A stretch of DNA of 64,000 nt from Branchiostoma floridae (lineage: Eukaryota; Chordata; Leptocardii; Amphioxiformes; Branchiostomatidae): contig NW_023365779.1 of assembly GCF_000003815.2 (NCBI RefSeq), positions 361,383-425,382 of the forward strand, read 5' to 3'. A program made the position numbers and the translations under genes. This document shows positions 53,486 to 64,000 of this stretch, piece after piece. Position 1 is the first letter of the stretch. Each line of letters opens with the position of its first letter. The notes beneath the pieces were generated by a model. It was not told the DNA's origin. It was given only the letters and a program-made list of their open reading frames with translations, and made no database searches.

Positions 53486-53611
53486 CCTGCGGATCAGAGA
53501 TAAGCAAGCCTCCATAAAATTCATCTCTGCGTTTGCCTTGCTCATAAAACTGGTGAGAAGCGAGCGTTTGCCTCTGGGGCAGAGCAGGACCCGATTCATC
53601 AGGATCGTCCG

Positions 53612-53935
53612 ATTGTGGATGGTTCTGTTAGGCCTACGTCAGTTTTGAACCGGGGCCCAGCTAGACAGCTTTCGGGAACGAAAAGTATGATATAAGTACC
53701 AGAGTTACCAACCTAGCCAGTAAGATTGTGATGGTTCTGTTAGGCCTACGTCAGTTTTGAACCGGGGCCCAGCTAGACAGCTTTCGGGAACGAAAAGTAT
53801 GATATAAGTACCAGAGTTACCAACCTAGCCAGTAAGATTGTGGTGGTTCTGTTAGGTCTACGTCACTTTTCTATGCTGGAGTCGGCCAGGCAGCTTTCGG
53901 GAACAAAAAGTATGATATAAAAGACACTAAACTAC
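53612..53935. repeat. 115-bp tandem repeat, about 2.7 copies
   Basis: GGTTCTGTTAGGCCTACGTC, AGTTTTGAACCGGGGCCCAG and GACAGCTTTCGGGAACGAAA are repeated near 53622 and 53733, with a partial third copy near 53844. Confidence 0.9.
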
Positions 53936-54210
53936 ACAAGACATAAAGAGCCCGGCACCGGTTTGGAGTCTTTTCTGCCACTAGGCACTACAAGAGTCGG
54001 AATAAATAAATACAAAAAGAAGCCGTTACTAATTTATTCCACAAAAATAGTTGAAGATAATTTTTTCCAGAAAATATCAAACTTACATTTAAAAAGACAC
54101 CTACAAAGCAGAGGACAAGCAGGAAAACTTGACTATGCCTCTATTCACTTACTCATTACACAAGCTGAACCCGTTCACACTGTTATTTATATTCTTCCAA
54201 TTAAGCTTTA
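53936..54210. other. Unique stretch
   Basis: An 82-residue plus-strand frame (53963-54211) runs into the MITE end and has no splice or motif support. Confidence 0.35.
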
Positions 54211-54571
54211 GGCCACACCGATTTAATTTCTTGGTTCACGGATTCGCTCGCTCCTATTTTTTGGAAAAAAAATAAAAAATAAAAATTACCACTCAGCAAA
54301 TTTTCACCATTAATGAAACCATTCACCAACTTTCTGGTGTAGCAAATTGGCCTTTATATTATAAGCTCCTTAAAGTGTGGGTACAGGTGCTGTTACTGTA
54401 CAAGAATAGTGTTTTTGTACTTTTTTCAAGCCGAAAACTTTTTTTCTTATGTTTTGGATTAGTCGTTACCTTTACCCCAACCATTTTACAATTTTTATTT
54501 TTATTTCGCCCTCTCGCTCCATTTTTTTTTATGAAAAAATCCGTGAACCAAGAAATTAAATTGGTGTGGCC
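54211..54571 (-). mobile_element. Harbinger-like MITE, copy 4 (inverted)
   Basis: GGCCACACCGATTTAATTTC to GGTGTGGCC, flanked by TTA at 54208-54210 and 54572-54574. It closely matches 49335-49696 in the same orientation. Confidence 0.9.
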
Positions 54572-54760
54572 TTAAATCAACATAAAAAAAAGAAATGAAA
54601 AGTTCTTCCTGAATGCCAACTATATCACTAAGCTTTAAATGTGTTAACACAAGATACTAGTGCCAACTTCACATCTAGAGGCTGTTGCTAAATCATGTAA
54701 GAATGTTTAAGTCTGATCCACAGACACAACTCTGACAGGAGGAAATTAAATAAGACAACT

Positions 54761-54917
54761 TCAGGCTATACCGTCACCATGGCGACTGGCCAACTCCAGC
54801 CTGGCATCATAGATTGTTGGGTAACAGCCAGGGTCTAGCACAGCCTCGGAGGAACGAAGATTCAACATGAAACGTCTCTCAATCCATTTTCCACTGGTAG
54901 TGACAATAAGGGCAGAC
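54761..54917 (-). CDS. Putative terminal coding exon, product unknown
   Basis: On the minus strand an acceptor GGTACTTTGCTGCAG precedes the frame SALIVTTSGKWIERRFMLNL, RSSEAVLDPGCYPTIYDARL and ELASRHGDGIA, ending TGA at 54761-54763. The text is protein-like throughout (mixed charged and hydrophobic residues, and codons unlike the AT-rich flanks). The exon starts with one base completing a split codon. A diverged CAGGG MITE begins only about 27 bp upstream of the acceptor. I do not recognise the protein; upstream exons would lie at higher coordinates and were not found. Confidence 0.45.
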
Positions 54918-54943
54918 CTGCAGCAAAGTACCTGATACTTACG

Positions 54944-55190
54944 CAGTGCTGAAAATTCCCACTTGCACACTTGCAAACGCAACCACATTTGATTTGGTGC
55001 AACTTCGTTTCAAACCCAGACAGGCTAAGTACAGAACGCAAGCTGAAAGTTTGCAGTTGGAACACGGCTTTTCCCCCAGCAACGTGCATAAGATTTTGTA
55101 CAATCACTTGATAAGACGAAAAAATAGTAACTACTGACCAATGATGATGAGTAACTGGAAGAAAAAATAATAGATAAGTAGCTGATTTCA
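54944..55190 (-). mobile_element. CAGGG-ended MITE, GCAACC subfamily, truncated
   Basis: CAGTGCTGAAAATTCCCACT, TGCAAACGCAACC and GATAAGTAGCTGATTTCAAA match the reverse complement of 60107-60448. One terminus is missing. Confidence 0.6.
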
Positions 55191-55414
55191 AATTAGGTTC
55201 TGTCCCTGGTACTGAATAATTTGTTATTGTCTTTTGCCATCTATAATGAATCAAAGTCTTGGCAAGTCAGCAAAGTGCTAGCAGAGTCTTACAGAATTAA
55301 TAATGAAACATGTTGACAATGTGATTCATCTTTCACTTGTCATGACAATGAAAGACCTGATAGGGTGCAAGCTTCAAACTATTTGTTGTTGTCTACTTGG
55401 ACTAAACAAGGTTT

Positions 55415-55418
<4 letters not shown>
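55191..55418. other. Unique stretch
   Basis: No feature is recognised. Confidence 0.3.
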
Positions 55419-55450
<32 letters not shown>

Positions 55451-55830
55451 TTTCTCTCTCTCCCTCACCTTTTTTAACCTTTCCTCTCTCTCTGTCTCTC
55501 TCTCCCTCTCTCTCTCATGTCTCTCTCCCCTCTGTCCCTATCTCTCATTGGAAAAGATAGAAAGACTGATATTAACCCCCCACAAAATTCCAGTAGTCAC
55601 AGGTTTGGTTCCGGTCCAAATTCCCGAACATGTCAGGATGTTCTGAGATCTCTCTCTCCCTCCCTCTCTCTCTCCTTCTCTCTCTCTCTCTCTCTCTCCC
55701 TCCTCTATCTCTCCTTGGCAAAGATAGAGAGACACACAGATATTAACCCCCACAAAACTCCATTAATCACAGTTTTGGCTCCGGCCCAAATTCCCGAACA
55801 TGTCAGGATGTTCTGAGATTTCCCCGACCT
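55419..55830. repeat. CT-microsatellites in a duplicated segment of about 185 bp
   Basis: (CT)n runs near 55419-55530 and 55650-55705 each precede ATTAACCCCC.ACAAAA, TCCGG.CCAAATTCCCGAAC and ATGTCAGGATGTTCTGAGAT. The Ser/Leu open frames on the plus strand are microsatellite artefacts. Confidence 0.85.
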
Positions 55831-55917
55831 GACTTAATAGAAAGGGCAGCTCCGTAACCTGCAGTTATTTCCCACCCGAGTGGGCAGGCAGTTTGTAATG
55901 GGAACCACTGACCTGAT

Positions 55918-56150
55918 ACCTGTCTGTACCTGTCTCAAGACACTTTCACTTTCACCTGTCTCAAGACACTCTCACTTTCACGTACCTCAAGACACTTTCA
56001 ACTAATCACACCTGTCTCAAGACACTTTCACCTGTCTGTAAGTCATCACACCTGTCTCAAGACACTTTCACTTTCACCTGTCTCAAGACACTTTCACCTC
56101 ATTACACCTGTCTCAAGACACTTTCACCCGTCTATACGTCACCACACCTG
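55918..56150. repeat. Minisatellite CACCTGTCTCAAGACACTTT
   Basis: CACCTGTCTCAAGACACTTT repeats with variable spacers (CACTTT, ACTAATCA, GTCTGTAAGTCATCA). Confidence 0.85.
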
Positions 56151-57339
56151 TCTCCTCCTAACCTAGATGAGGAGTTGTCTCATGGACTGCAGTTGTGTTT
56201 CATTTGAGTGTCTCCCTCACACATGCAGAGTGCACCCCCCCCCCCCCACACACACGACCCCAGCTAAAAAGTGTGGTTTTGCAATTACTCCAACAACAGG
56301 TCCCACTGACTGCACTGATTATATCTAAGTTGACTGGCAGACGCCCTTATGGGGGCATCAGAGTTTAATAGTAGTTTTGCCCCCCATGAGTTCAGCAGGC
56401 TGACTGGGGTTAATTATGCTGACATCATGTTAATTAACCAACCTACATGTATTATGGAAAAGTTTAACTGTAATTTCTAACACAGAAATTGGACTCACTC
56501 AAATTTTTGACTGATCAGCTCCAGTCTTTGTCAAGAAATGAACAGCTCCAGTCTTTGTCAAGAAATGAACATGTGTTAAAATTTTCCAGAATGTCTTCTA
56601 CCAACACAGATGAACTTTCAAGTCATTACCTACATGTTAGCATAGCAAACTCTAGTCTTTGAATGACTCTATTGTTAAAATAGTGACAAACACTGTTCCT
56701 GTCACAATAATGTCTTTCATGTCTCTACCATGTACTTACAATTCAAGCCTTCGGCTACAATGTTGCAAATCAACTCCCAAGATAGTTTCAACAATGTTGC
56801 CACAGGGGCATTTATGTGACAAGTTCCTCCATATCTAATATAATTATCCTCTTGTATCTTAATTAAGTTCACTGGCAATTAGCCTTGGGGCAGGAATGTG
56901 CAATAACGATCACCGTTAATTACACCAGCCTGTGAAGCTGGTGTGTTGCACCGTGGGGCATCATCTGTGTCATTAGGCTGGGATAAATCTATTTGATGGT
57001 TTGAGGATTTGTTAACCCATGATTCATCAATCTTTAAAACTACAGTTAATTGCACAACGGATTAACGCACACTTCTGTTAACTGCACGAAATCCCCCAAT
57101 CCCAAACTGATGCGGTCCAGCTAGACAACTTCGCATTATTGCACCCGCCGGATAATTGCACGAAATTCACTGGCAAATAGGCTGTGCAAGTAAGAGGCTT
57201 CTACTGTACTAGTATTCCACACAAGCTAAACCGGTATGTCCTTTACGTGATATTGATTTGATTATATGGATGACATCCTAATGCGCATAAGTTTTTGGGC
57301 ATTTAAAAAAAAAAAGCTCTCAAACTGATGCTTTAAATT
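56151..57339. other. Mostly unique stretch
   Basis: Includes a poly-C run near 56236-56248, a short duplication of AGCTCCAGTCTTTGTCAAGA (56517 and 56544), and a single LINE-tail relic (CTGTGAAGCTGGTGTGTTGC, about 56930-56960). No exon is supported. Confidence 0.4.
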
Positions 57340-57560
57340 GTAATGCTAGTTCACCTTTGTCCGCGGGGTAACCTATATCCGTTGCTTTCAAAATCAGGGT
57401 ATTTAGGGCTATCATGCTGACGAAATGTGAGTTCAAACTGCTATACTTTGAAAATATTACAATTTGAAACAACCGTCCGTCGACTTGATATTCCTATATG
57501 CGCTATTTTGAAAAACAACAGATATAGGTTACCCCACGGATAAAGGTGAACTAACGTTAC
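57340..57560. mobile_element. GCTAGTTCACCTTTGTCCG-ended MITE, second copy
   Basis: GTAATGCTAGTTCACC and GGTGAACTAACGTTAC ends, with CCTATATCCGTTG and its inverted partner inside. It is homologous to 20840-21055. Confidence 0.75.
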
Positions 57561-57869
57561 AAAACAGCTGCAAAAGAAGAAAATATATGCTGTAGATAGA
57601 AAATATAAATACAAGAAAATAGTTACTAATGTCAACATCAATTCCAAGGTCAAAGAAAAACAATGTGGAAACACAAATGAAAAATCTACTGTGATAGAAA
57701 GCTGAGTGTGTACGTTTGGTACTACTCCTGGATAGCTCACAACAAACCCAACAGCGGGAAAGCAACTGACGTACCATTCGCTGGCCCGAGGGAGAACCTA
57801 ATGGCCGATGATTGCCCGTAGAGCCCGCGGCACTTCCTGCCTCCACGCTCCAATAAACTCAACATCTCA
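57561..57869. other. Unique stretch, CpG-rich end
   Basis: The minus strand at 57765-57850 is open in two frames and ends at a donor-like ATG|GTACGT, but neither frame is clearly favoured, so no exon is called. Confidence 0.3.
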
Positions 57870-58680
57870 CCGCAGCGAACTGGCGACCTTTCCAGCTAAG
57901 CCAGGCTGGATTATGTGGGATGTGCCTCAGGGAAAAGGTGATGAGAGAGAACTGACAGGACGCTGAAGTCTTTCCACACTGACCCGTGCATTTTAATACA
58001 CCTGTCCTAAATGCTCTTATACTTGTATCAGGTACCGCAGCAAACTGGCGACCTTTCCAGCTAAAACAGGCTGGATTATCCGATTAGGGGGGATGTGCCT
58101 TGGGGAAAAGGTGATGAGAGAGAACTGACAGGACCCTGAAGTCTTTCCACACTGACCCTTGCATTTTAATACACCTGTCCTAAATGCTCTTATACTTGTA
58201 TCAGGTACCGCAGCGAACTGGCGACCTTTCCAGCTAGCACAGGCTGGATTACAATGTATGTGGGATGTGCCTTGGGAAAAGGTGATGGGAGAGAACTGAC
58301 AGGACACTGAAGTCTTTCCACACTGACCCTTGCATTTTAATACACCTGTCCTAAATGCTCTTATACTTGTATCAGGTACCGCAGCGAACAGGTGACCTTT
58401 CCAGCTAAGCCAGGCTGGATATGTGGGATGTGCCTTGGGAAAAGGTGATGAGAGAGAATTGACAGGACACTGAAATCTTTCCACATTGACCCGTGCATTT
58501 TAATACACCTGTCCTAAATGCTCTTATACTTGTATCAGGTACCGCAGCAAACTGGCAACCTTTCCAGCTAAGCCAGGCTGGATTAGGGGGATGTGCCTCG
58601 GGGAAAAGGTGATGAGAGAGAACTGACAGGACGCTGAAATCTTTCCACACTGACCCGTGCATTTTAACACACCTGTCCAG
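57870..58680. repeat. 163-bp satellite, about 5 copies
   Basis: Units contain CCGCAGCGAACTGGCGACCT, AAAAGGTGATGAGAGAGAAC, GACAGGACGCTGAAGTCTTT, CCACACTGACCCGTGCATTT and ACACCTGTCCTAAATGCTCT. Copies begin near 57872, 58038, 58208, 58378 and 58543. Confidence 0.95.
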
Positions 58681-59842
58681 AACACTCTCACTACAGCAAG
58701 GTGGTGACCCTTCACATCTATAAGACAGACACTGTGAGTTTTGGGGTAACAGTTAAAAGGTGATGAGAAAGAATTGACGTAACGCTGAAGTCTTTCCACA
58801 CTAACCCTTGTATTTTAATATACCTGTCCAGAACACTCTCACTACAGCAAGGTGGTGACCCTTCCCATCTATAAGACAGACACTGTGAGTTTCGGGTGAC
58901 AAGCTTCAGCAGAAAGGTGATGAGAAAGAATTGACATAACGTTGAAGTCTCTGCACACTCTGTTTTGCCCTATGCACTGGTACACCTGTTATTGGTGCAA
59001 ATTGGTGACCTTCCCATAAAACACATTCAGGATTAGGTGGATGTGCTTCAGGGAAAAGATGATGGGAGAGAATTGACAGGACGCTCAAAAGTCTTTCCAC
59101 TCTTCTCTGCACTTTGCATTTCAATAAACCTGTCCAGAATGCTCTTGTGACCCTTTTCATTTTACCTGCCTTGAGCATTTATCCCTCTACCTGCACCTGC
59201 GACAGGCACTGTGAGTTTTTGTGGAACATGCTTTGGAGGGAAGGTGATGAAAGAAAATTGCAGGATGGCTGGAAGTGTTTCCACTCTTCTCTGCCCGTGT
59301 GCATTTCAATATACGTGTCCAGACTGCTCATGTGACCCTTTTCATTTTTCCTGTCTTGAGCATTCTAGTCTACCTGCACCTACCCTGTACTGGTCTATGG
59401 CCAATATGTGACCCTTTTCATTTTACCTGTCTTGAGCATTCTAGTCTACCTGCACCTACCCTGTACTGGTCTATGGCCAATCTAAAGACTCATTTCTCTG
59501 CTACATGTTTCAATGAATCTGTCAAGAACACTATGACCCTCCCCACCTGAGTCAGGCACAGCTTTGGAGTGAAGTCTATCCCCAATTCTCCCACCATGCA
59601 TTTCAATAAACCTGTCCAGAATGCTCTTATTTGGATACACTGGTGACCGCCTTGAGTATTTATCAGACAGTACTGGTCCAAAGTTAAACTTAAAGCTAAA
59701 GACACATCATTGACTGGATCCACTCTTCTCTGCTATGTGCACTTCAATAAACATGTCCACCTTTAGCAAACCGGTGACCTTTTTCATCTTAGTATACCCA
59801 CTTGCAGCAATTTGATCAGTCTACCGACCCAAAACTTAGTTT

Positions 59843-60029
59843 CTACCAGACTCCGGATTGCTGGAAAAATCGTAGAAATGGAACAAATAGTGGAGTAAGC
59901 CGGCCAGAGGAATATAACCGGCCAGGGAACCGCTCGCGATCGCGAGAATCGCGAGCTGTTCCCTGGCCGGTTATATTCCTCTCTATTTGTGCCATTTCTA
60001 CGATTTTCCAGCGATCCGGAGTCTGGTAG
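59843..60029. mobile_element. Near-perfect palindromic MITE
   Basis: The left arm from CTACCAGACTCCGGAT to AGGAATATAACCGGCC is mirrored by GGCCGGTTATATTCCT to ATCCGGAGTCTGGTAG. The only large asymmetry is a roughly 17-nt insertion in the left arm (after GGAACAAATAG). The centre GCTCGCGAT..ATCGCGAGC leaves a 7-nt loop. There is no ORF or clear target duplication. Confidence 0.85.
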
Positions 60030-60106
60030 AGACTACCCCAAACTGGTCCATGGATTAAATGCTATAGACACTTGGCTGAAAGTCTAACTCTTCAGTGTGA
60101 CAAGCT

Positions 60107-60448
60107 CAGGGCCCGAAATACTTTTTTCAGCCAGGTTGTCCAAATGGCAACCTGAGTCAAAAGCCAGGTTGCGCCATCAACATTTCAAGTTGCCCCACTT
60201 TCAAATTGTTACTTTCTTCAAATCAGCTACTTATCCATTATCTTTCATTCCAGTTATATGTAACTATGTAATATGTTTTATGTTATCAAAAACTAAATAC
60301 AAAAGCTTATGCATGTAGGTGGGGGAAAAGCAGTGTTCCAACTGCAAAATTTCAGGTTGCTCAGTGTGCAACCTGGGTTTAAGATTAAGTTGTGCAAAGC
60401 AAAATGAGGTTGCATTTTCAAGTGGGCAAGTGGGTATTTCGAGCCCTG
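60107..60448. mobile_element. CAGGG-ended MITE, GCAACC subfamily, perfect 5-bp duplication
   Basis: CAGGGCCCGAAATAC and GTATTTCGAGCCCTG ends are flanked by AAGCT at 60102-60106 and 60449-60453. GGTTGC or GCAACC words recur near both ends. It interrupts the satellite, so it is younger than that array. Confidence 0.85.
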
Positions 60449-62267
60449 AAGCTGCACCAGAAAGGTCAGGAGTAAAAATAATTTTCTGCCCTGTGCATTT
60501 CAATAAACCTGTCCTTCATGTTCTTACTTCAGTTAACTCAGGTGACCTTTCTCCTCTTACGATGTACCCGCCTTGGGCTTTCACCAGTCAAATCTGATGA
60601 CATTTTACTTAATAACTCTCTGTACAGTTCTGCTATCTCCATGTTTCAGTAACCCTGTCCTAAATGCTCTTACTGAAGTAAGCTGGTGACCTTTTTCAGT
60701 GTACCCACCTTGAGCATTTTCCAGGCTAACCTGCCCCTAACATGAGTGTACTGGACCATTGCTAAAGCTTAAGACACATGATTGACTGGAAGGCTTTCCA
60801 CTCTTCTCTGCCCTTCTGTGTATTTCAATAATCCTGCCATTCATGCTCTTAATACAGTATTAAGCTGGTGACCTTTTTGCCATACCTGCCTTGAGCATTT
60901 ACTTGACTAACCTGCCCCTAATCTGTAATGGCCCATGGTTAAAGCTACAGGCACAAGATTGATGGCCTTTTCATAACTCATTTCAATAAACCTGTACAGT
61001 AAATCGGTATTACTAAGCTTTCTCACCTCACCTGTCAAAACCATCACCTGTAGTCTCATCTGGTGACCTTTTCACCTCACCTGTCAAAAGCATCACTCTC
61101 AGTCTCACCTGCACCTGACCTGTTCACACAACTGTCCACTGGTGGCTTTTCCACACCTCACTATAAACCTGTACAGCAAACTATTGACCTTTCTCACCTC
61201 ACCTGTCTGAAGCATCACCTGCAATCTCACCTGCACCTGACCTGTACTTGTACCTGTCCATGATTGAAGCTACAGACAGAAGATTGACTGGTGGCCTTTT
61301 CACACTTCACTATAAACCTGTACAGCAAACTATTGACCTCTCTCACCTCACCTGTCAAAACTATCACCTGTACCGGACCTGCACCTGACCTGTTCATGCA
61401 CCTGTCCATAATTGAAGCTACAGACAGAATATTGACTGGTGGCCTTTTCACACTTCACTATAAACCTGTACAGCAAACTATTGACTTTCTCACCTCACCT
61501 GTCAAAACCATCACCTGCACCTGACCTGCACTTGTGCTTTGGTAAAGCTAAAGACAGAAGATTGACTGGTGGTCTGTCCACACCTCACTTCAATACACCT
61601 GTCACTGATGCTCTTACTTCAGTAAACTGGTGACCCCTCTCACCTCACCTGTCAAAAGCAATTGACCTGTAGTCTCACCTGTACCTGACCTGTTCATGTA
61701 ACTGTCCATGACTGAAGCTAATGACAGAAGATTGACAGGTGGCCTTTCCACACTTCATTTCAATAAACCTGTGCAGTAAACTCCTGACCTTTTTTTACCT
61801 CACCTGTCAAAAGCATCACCTGTAGTCTCACCTGCACCTGACCTGTACTTGTACCTGTCCATGACTGAAGCTACAGACAGATGATTGGCTGGCAGCCTTT
61901 CCCCACCTCAATTCAATAAACTTTAATGTACCTGTCCAGTGAACTTGTGACCTTTCTCACCTCACCTGTCAAAAGCATCATTTCACTTCAATACACCTGT
62001 CATTTATGCTCTTACCATAGGAAACCGGTGACATTGCTCACCTGTCTGAAGCATCACCTGTAGTCTCACCTGTCCATGACTGAAGCTAGTAACAGAAGAT
62101 ATTTGACTGGTGGCCTTTCAACACTTACTTCAATAAACCTGTCCAGGATGGTCTCACACCAGGACCAGTACATTCATTGGGTGGTATTTTACTTTAAGCC
62201 TTTGCACACTTCCTTGCTCTTTATGCTTCCGTAACCCTGCCCTAAATGCTCTTATTCTTTTCGATGG

Positions 62268-62413
62268 ATGGTAGTTTCAATCAAATTGTAGTAATTTCAA
62301 AATATTGCAGTTTGAAACCAACATCTGTTGACTTGATACCCCTAAGTACATTCTTCTTAAAAATAACGGATAAAGGTTACCATACCCTATGGATAAAGGT
62401 GAACTAGCGTTAC
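62268..62413. mobile_element. Partial GCTAGTTCACC MITE
   Basis: Only the right half is present: GCAGTTTGAAACCAACATC, ACGGATAAAGGTTACC and GGTGAACTAGCGTTAC. It is homologous to 20840-21055 and 57340-57560. Confidence 0.6.
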
Positions 62414-63096
62414 AAAACACTCTCACTACAGCAAGGTGCTGACCCTTCCCATCTAAGAGTGACACTGAGAGCTTCAGGGTGACAAGCTTCAGCAGAAAGG
62501 TGATGAGAGAGAATTGACTCAAGTCTTCCCATACTTGTCGGCCCCTCATTTCAACAATTCCCGGCCTGTCCTGAATGCTCTTACTTCAGTAAACTGGTGA
62601 CCCTTTTTATTTTACCTGTCTCAAACATTTACTGGTCTAACCTGCCCCTAATCTGTAATGGTCCATGGCTAAAGCTAAAGACACATGATTGACTGGAAGT
62701 CTTCCCACACTTCTTTGCCCTGAGCATTTCAATAAACCTGTCCAGAAAGCTCTTACTTCTGAATCAGTAAGCTGGTGACCTCTTTTCATCGTAACTGCCT
62801 TGAGCATTAACTGTACTAACCTGCCCCTAATCTGTAATGGTCCATGGTTAAAGCTAAAGACACATGATTGACTGGAAGTCTTCCCACACTTCTTTGCCCT
62901 GAGCATTTCAATAAACCTGTCCAGAAAGCTCTTACTTCTGAATCAGTAAGCTGGTGACCTCTTTTCATCGTAACTGCCTTGAGCATTAACTGTACTAACC
63001 CGCCCCTAATCTGAAATGGCCCATGGTTAAAGCTAAAGGCAGATGATTGACTGGTGGCCTTTCCATACTTCTCTGTCCACCACATGTGTGGTCTGT

Positions 63097-63577
63097 GGGA
63101 CCGCGTAGCACAGTGGTATTGCGTACGGCCCGTGACCGAGAGGTTGCGGGTTCGAATCCAGCTGCGTGTCACCGATCTTGTGTCCTTGGGAAAGGCACTT
63201 TACACGACTTTCCTCACTTTACTCAGGTGAAAATGAGTACCTAGCTTCGGCTAGGGCCGCCTTCTGATGGAGGTCCCGTGTTCGGGGAGAGCAACACCCC
63301 AAGCACGTAAAAGAACCCGCCGCATGTGCGAACATGTAGCGGATCAAACCATTCCGGCCAAAATGGGGTAGGGAATTTCCCGAGCAGCCCTCGTAACCCC
63401 TGCTTCGCCTATTGGGTCAGTTAGTCCTCACTCATAGTGAGCAATTGGGCTGGTCTCAATCATGATGTTTCTGACCTAGGGTGAAGAGATGCTGTTACAG
63501 TTCCAATCATGTAACCCGTAACCTAGGAGTGGCCTTCAGGCCTTGTTACGTGGTGACCATTAAGTAAAAAAAAAAAA
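63097..63577 (+). mobile_element. tRNA-derived SINE with poly-A
   Basis: The A box TAGCACAGTGG (63106-63116) and a perfect B box GGTTCGAATCC (63149-63159) sit in a tRNA-like head. A body follows with ACACGACTTTCCTC and GAGTACCTAGCTTCGGCTAG, then an A run to 63577. It splits a satellite unit (CCACAT|TTCAATAAACC), with ACAT on both sides as a probable short target duplication. A functional tRNA is unlikely because the acceptor ends do not pair. The same body occurs at 32372-32740. Confidence 0.85.
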
Positions 63578-64000
63578 CATTTCAATAAACTTGTTCAGAA
63601 TGCTCTCACTTCTTTAAACTTGTGATCCTTTTTATTCTACCTGCCTCAAGCATTTACCACACAAGCCTATACCTAACCTGTACTAGACCATTGCTAAACT
63701 TAAAAACACATTATTGACTGGAATTCTTTCCACACTTCTCTGTCCTGAGCATTTCAATAAGCCTGTCCAGAAAGCTCTTACTTCTGAATCAGTAAGCTGG
63801 TGACCCCTTTTCATCGTACCTGCCTTGAGCATTAACTGTACTAACCTGCCCCTAATCTGAAATGACCCATGGTTAAAGTTAAAGACACATGATTGACTGG
63901 TGGCCTTTCCATACTTCTCTGTCCTCCACATTTCAATAAACCTGTCCTGAATGGTCTTACAAGGGTGACATTTTACTTGAAGCCTTAAACAGTTCCCTAC

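Larger units (their letters stand above)
58681..64000. repeat. Diverged continuation of the 163-bp satellite, open-ended
   Basis: CATTTCAATAAACCTGTCCA, GAATGCTCTTACTTCAGTAA, ACTGGTGACCTTTTTCA, CTAACCTGCCCCTAATCTGT and GATTGACTGGAAGTCTTTCC recur to the window end, strongly diverged but in constant order. It is interrupted by insertions at 59843-60029, 60107-60448, 62268-62413 and 63097-63577. At the right, 62640-62810 and 62815-62990 are near-identical. Confidence 0.85.

Noticed and set aside
53963-54211. 82-residue plus-strand frame
   Set aside because: It ends at a MITE terminus and lacks splice or motif evidence.
55303-55816. Leu/Ser-rich frames
   Set aside because: They translate CT microsatellites.
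57765-57850. Possible first exon ending at ATG|GTACGT on the minus strand
   Set aside because: Two frames are equally open and no partner exon with matching phase was found.
63097-63170. Functional tRNA gene
   Set aside because: A and B boxes are good but the acceptor stem does not pair, and a SINE body with poly-A follows.

Overview
The window looks like animal (metazoan) nuclear DNA, and most probably a lancelet (Branchiostoma). It is AT-rich, has no operon-like gene packing, and is filled with tandem minisatellites, short inverted-repeat transposons (MITEs), CR1-like LINE tails, tRNA-derived SINEs, a Penelope-like remnant and one complete Ngaro/DIRS-order retrotransposon. The lancelet assignment is an inference from repeat style and from memory of lancelet repeats; no host gene here settles it. 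A 606-bp run of N (37170-37775) is an assembly gap.

The only complete protein-coding unit is the Ngaro-type tyrosine-recombinase retrotransposon at 39152-44415. It has split direct repeats in the order A1, ORFs, B1, A2, B2. The two A copies (192 bp) and the two B copies (86 bp) are identical by eye. Three intact overlapping ORFs encode a Gag-like RS-rich protein, a reverse transcriptase/RNase H and a tyrosine recombinase. A strong splice donor in Gag (40010/40011) and a strong acceptor at the start of the recombinase ORF (42427/42428) would join the two in frame. The element sits inside a tandem array made from the 3' tail of a CR1-like LINE, and the split array unit can be matched across it.

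Host coding sequence is sparse. I propose, with low to moderate confidence, minus-strand exons at 23340-23509 and 20208-20434 (compatible splice phase), a possible further exon at 18659-18936, a minus-strand terminal exon at 54761-54917, and a plus-strand terminal exon at 38601-38774. None of their products is recognised.

Layout: 0-6.7 kb, MITEs, an ATGCAAAT-bearing repeat and a LINE remnant in a roughly 380-bp repeat field. 7-17.6 kb, successive satellites (19 bp, 17 bp, 130-160 bp, 70 bp, about 200 bp, about 120 bp, about 180 bp) with MITE, SINE and Penelope insertions. 18-25.4 kb, the putative host exons, a 171-bp unit with a 1.2-kb 17-bp satellite grown inside it, LINE-tail arrays and a 44-bp array. 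26-36.7 kb, 53-bp, 27-bp, 160-bp and 150-bp satellites, the last containing an inner 23-bp array. 37-45 kb, the gap, an exon-bearing duplicated block and the Ngaro element. 45-57 kb, LINE and MITE remnants, 27-bp and 110-170-bp satellites and CT repeats. 57.9-64 kb, a 163-bp satellite decaying into a 6-kb diverged array that runs off the window and carries MITE, palindrome and SINE insertions.

Recurrent themes are satellites expanded from a short segment of a larger repeat, and a MITE family with shared ends whose internal repeated word differs between subfamilies.
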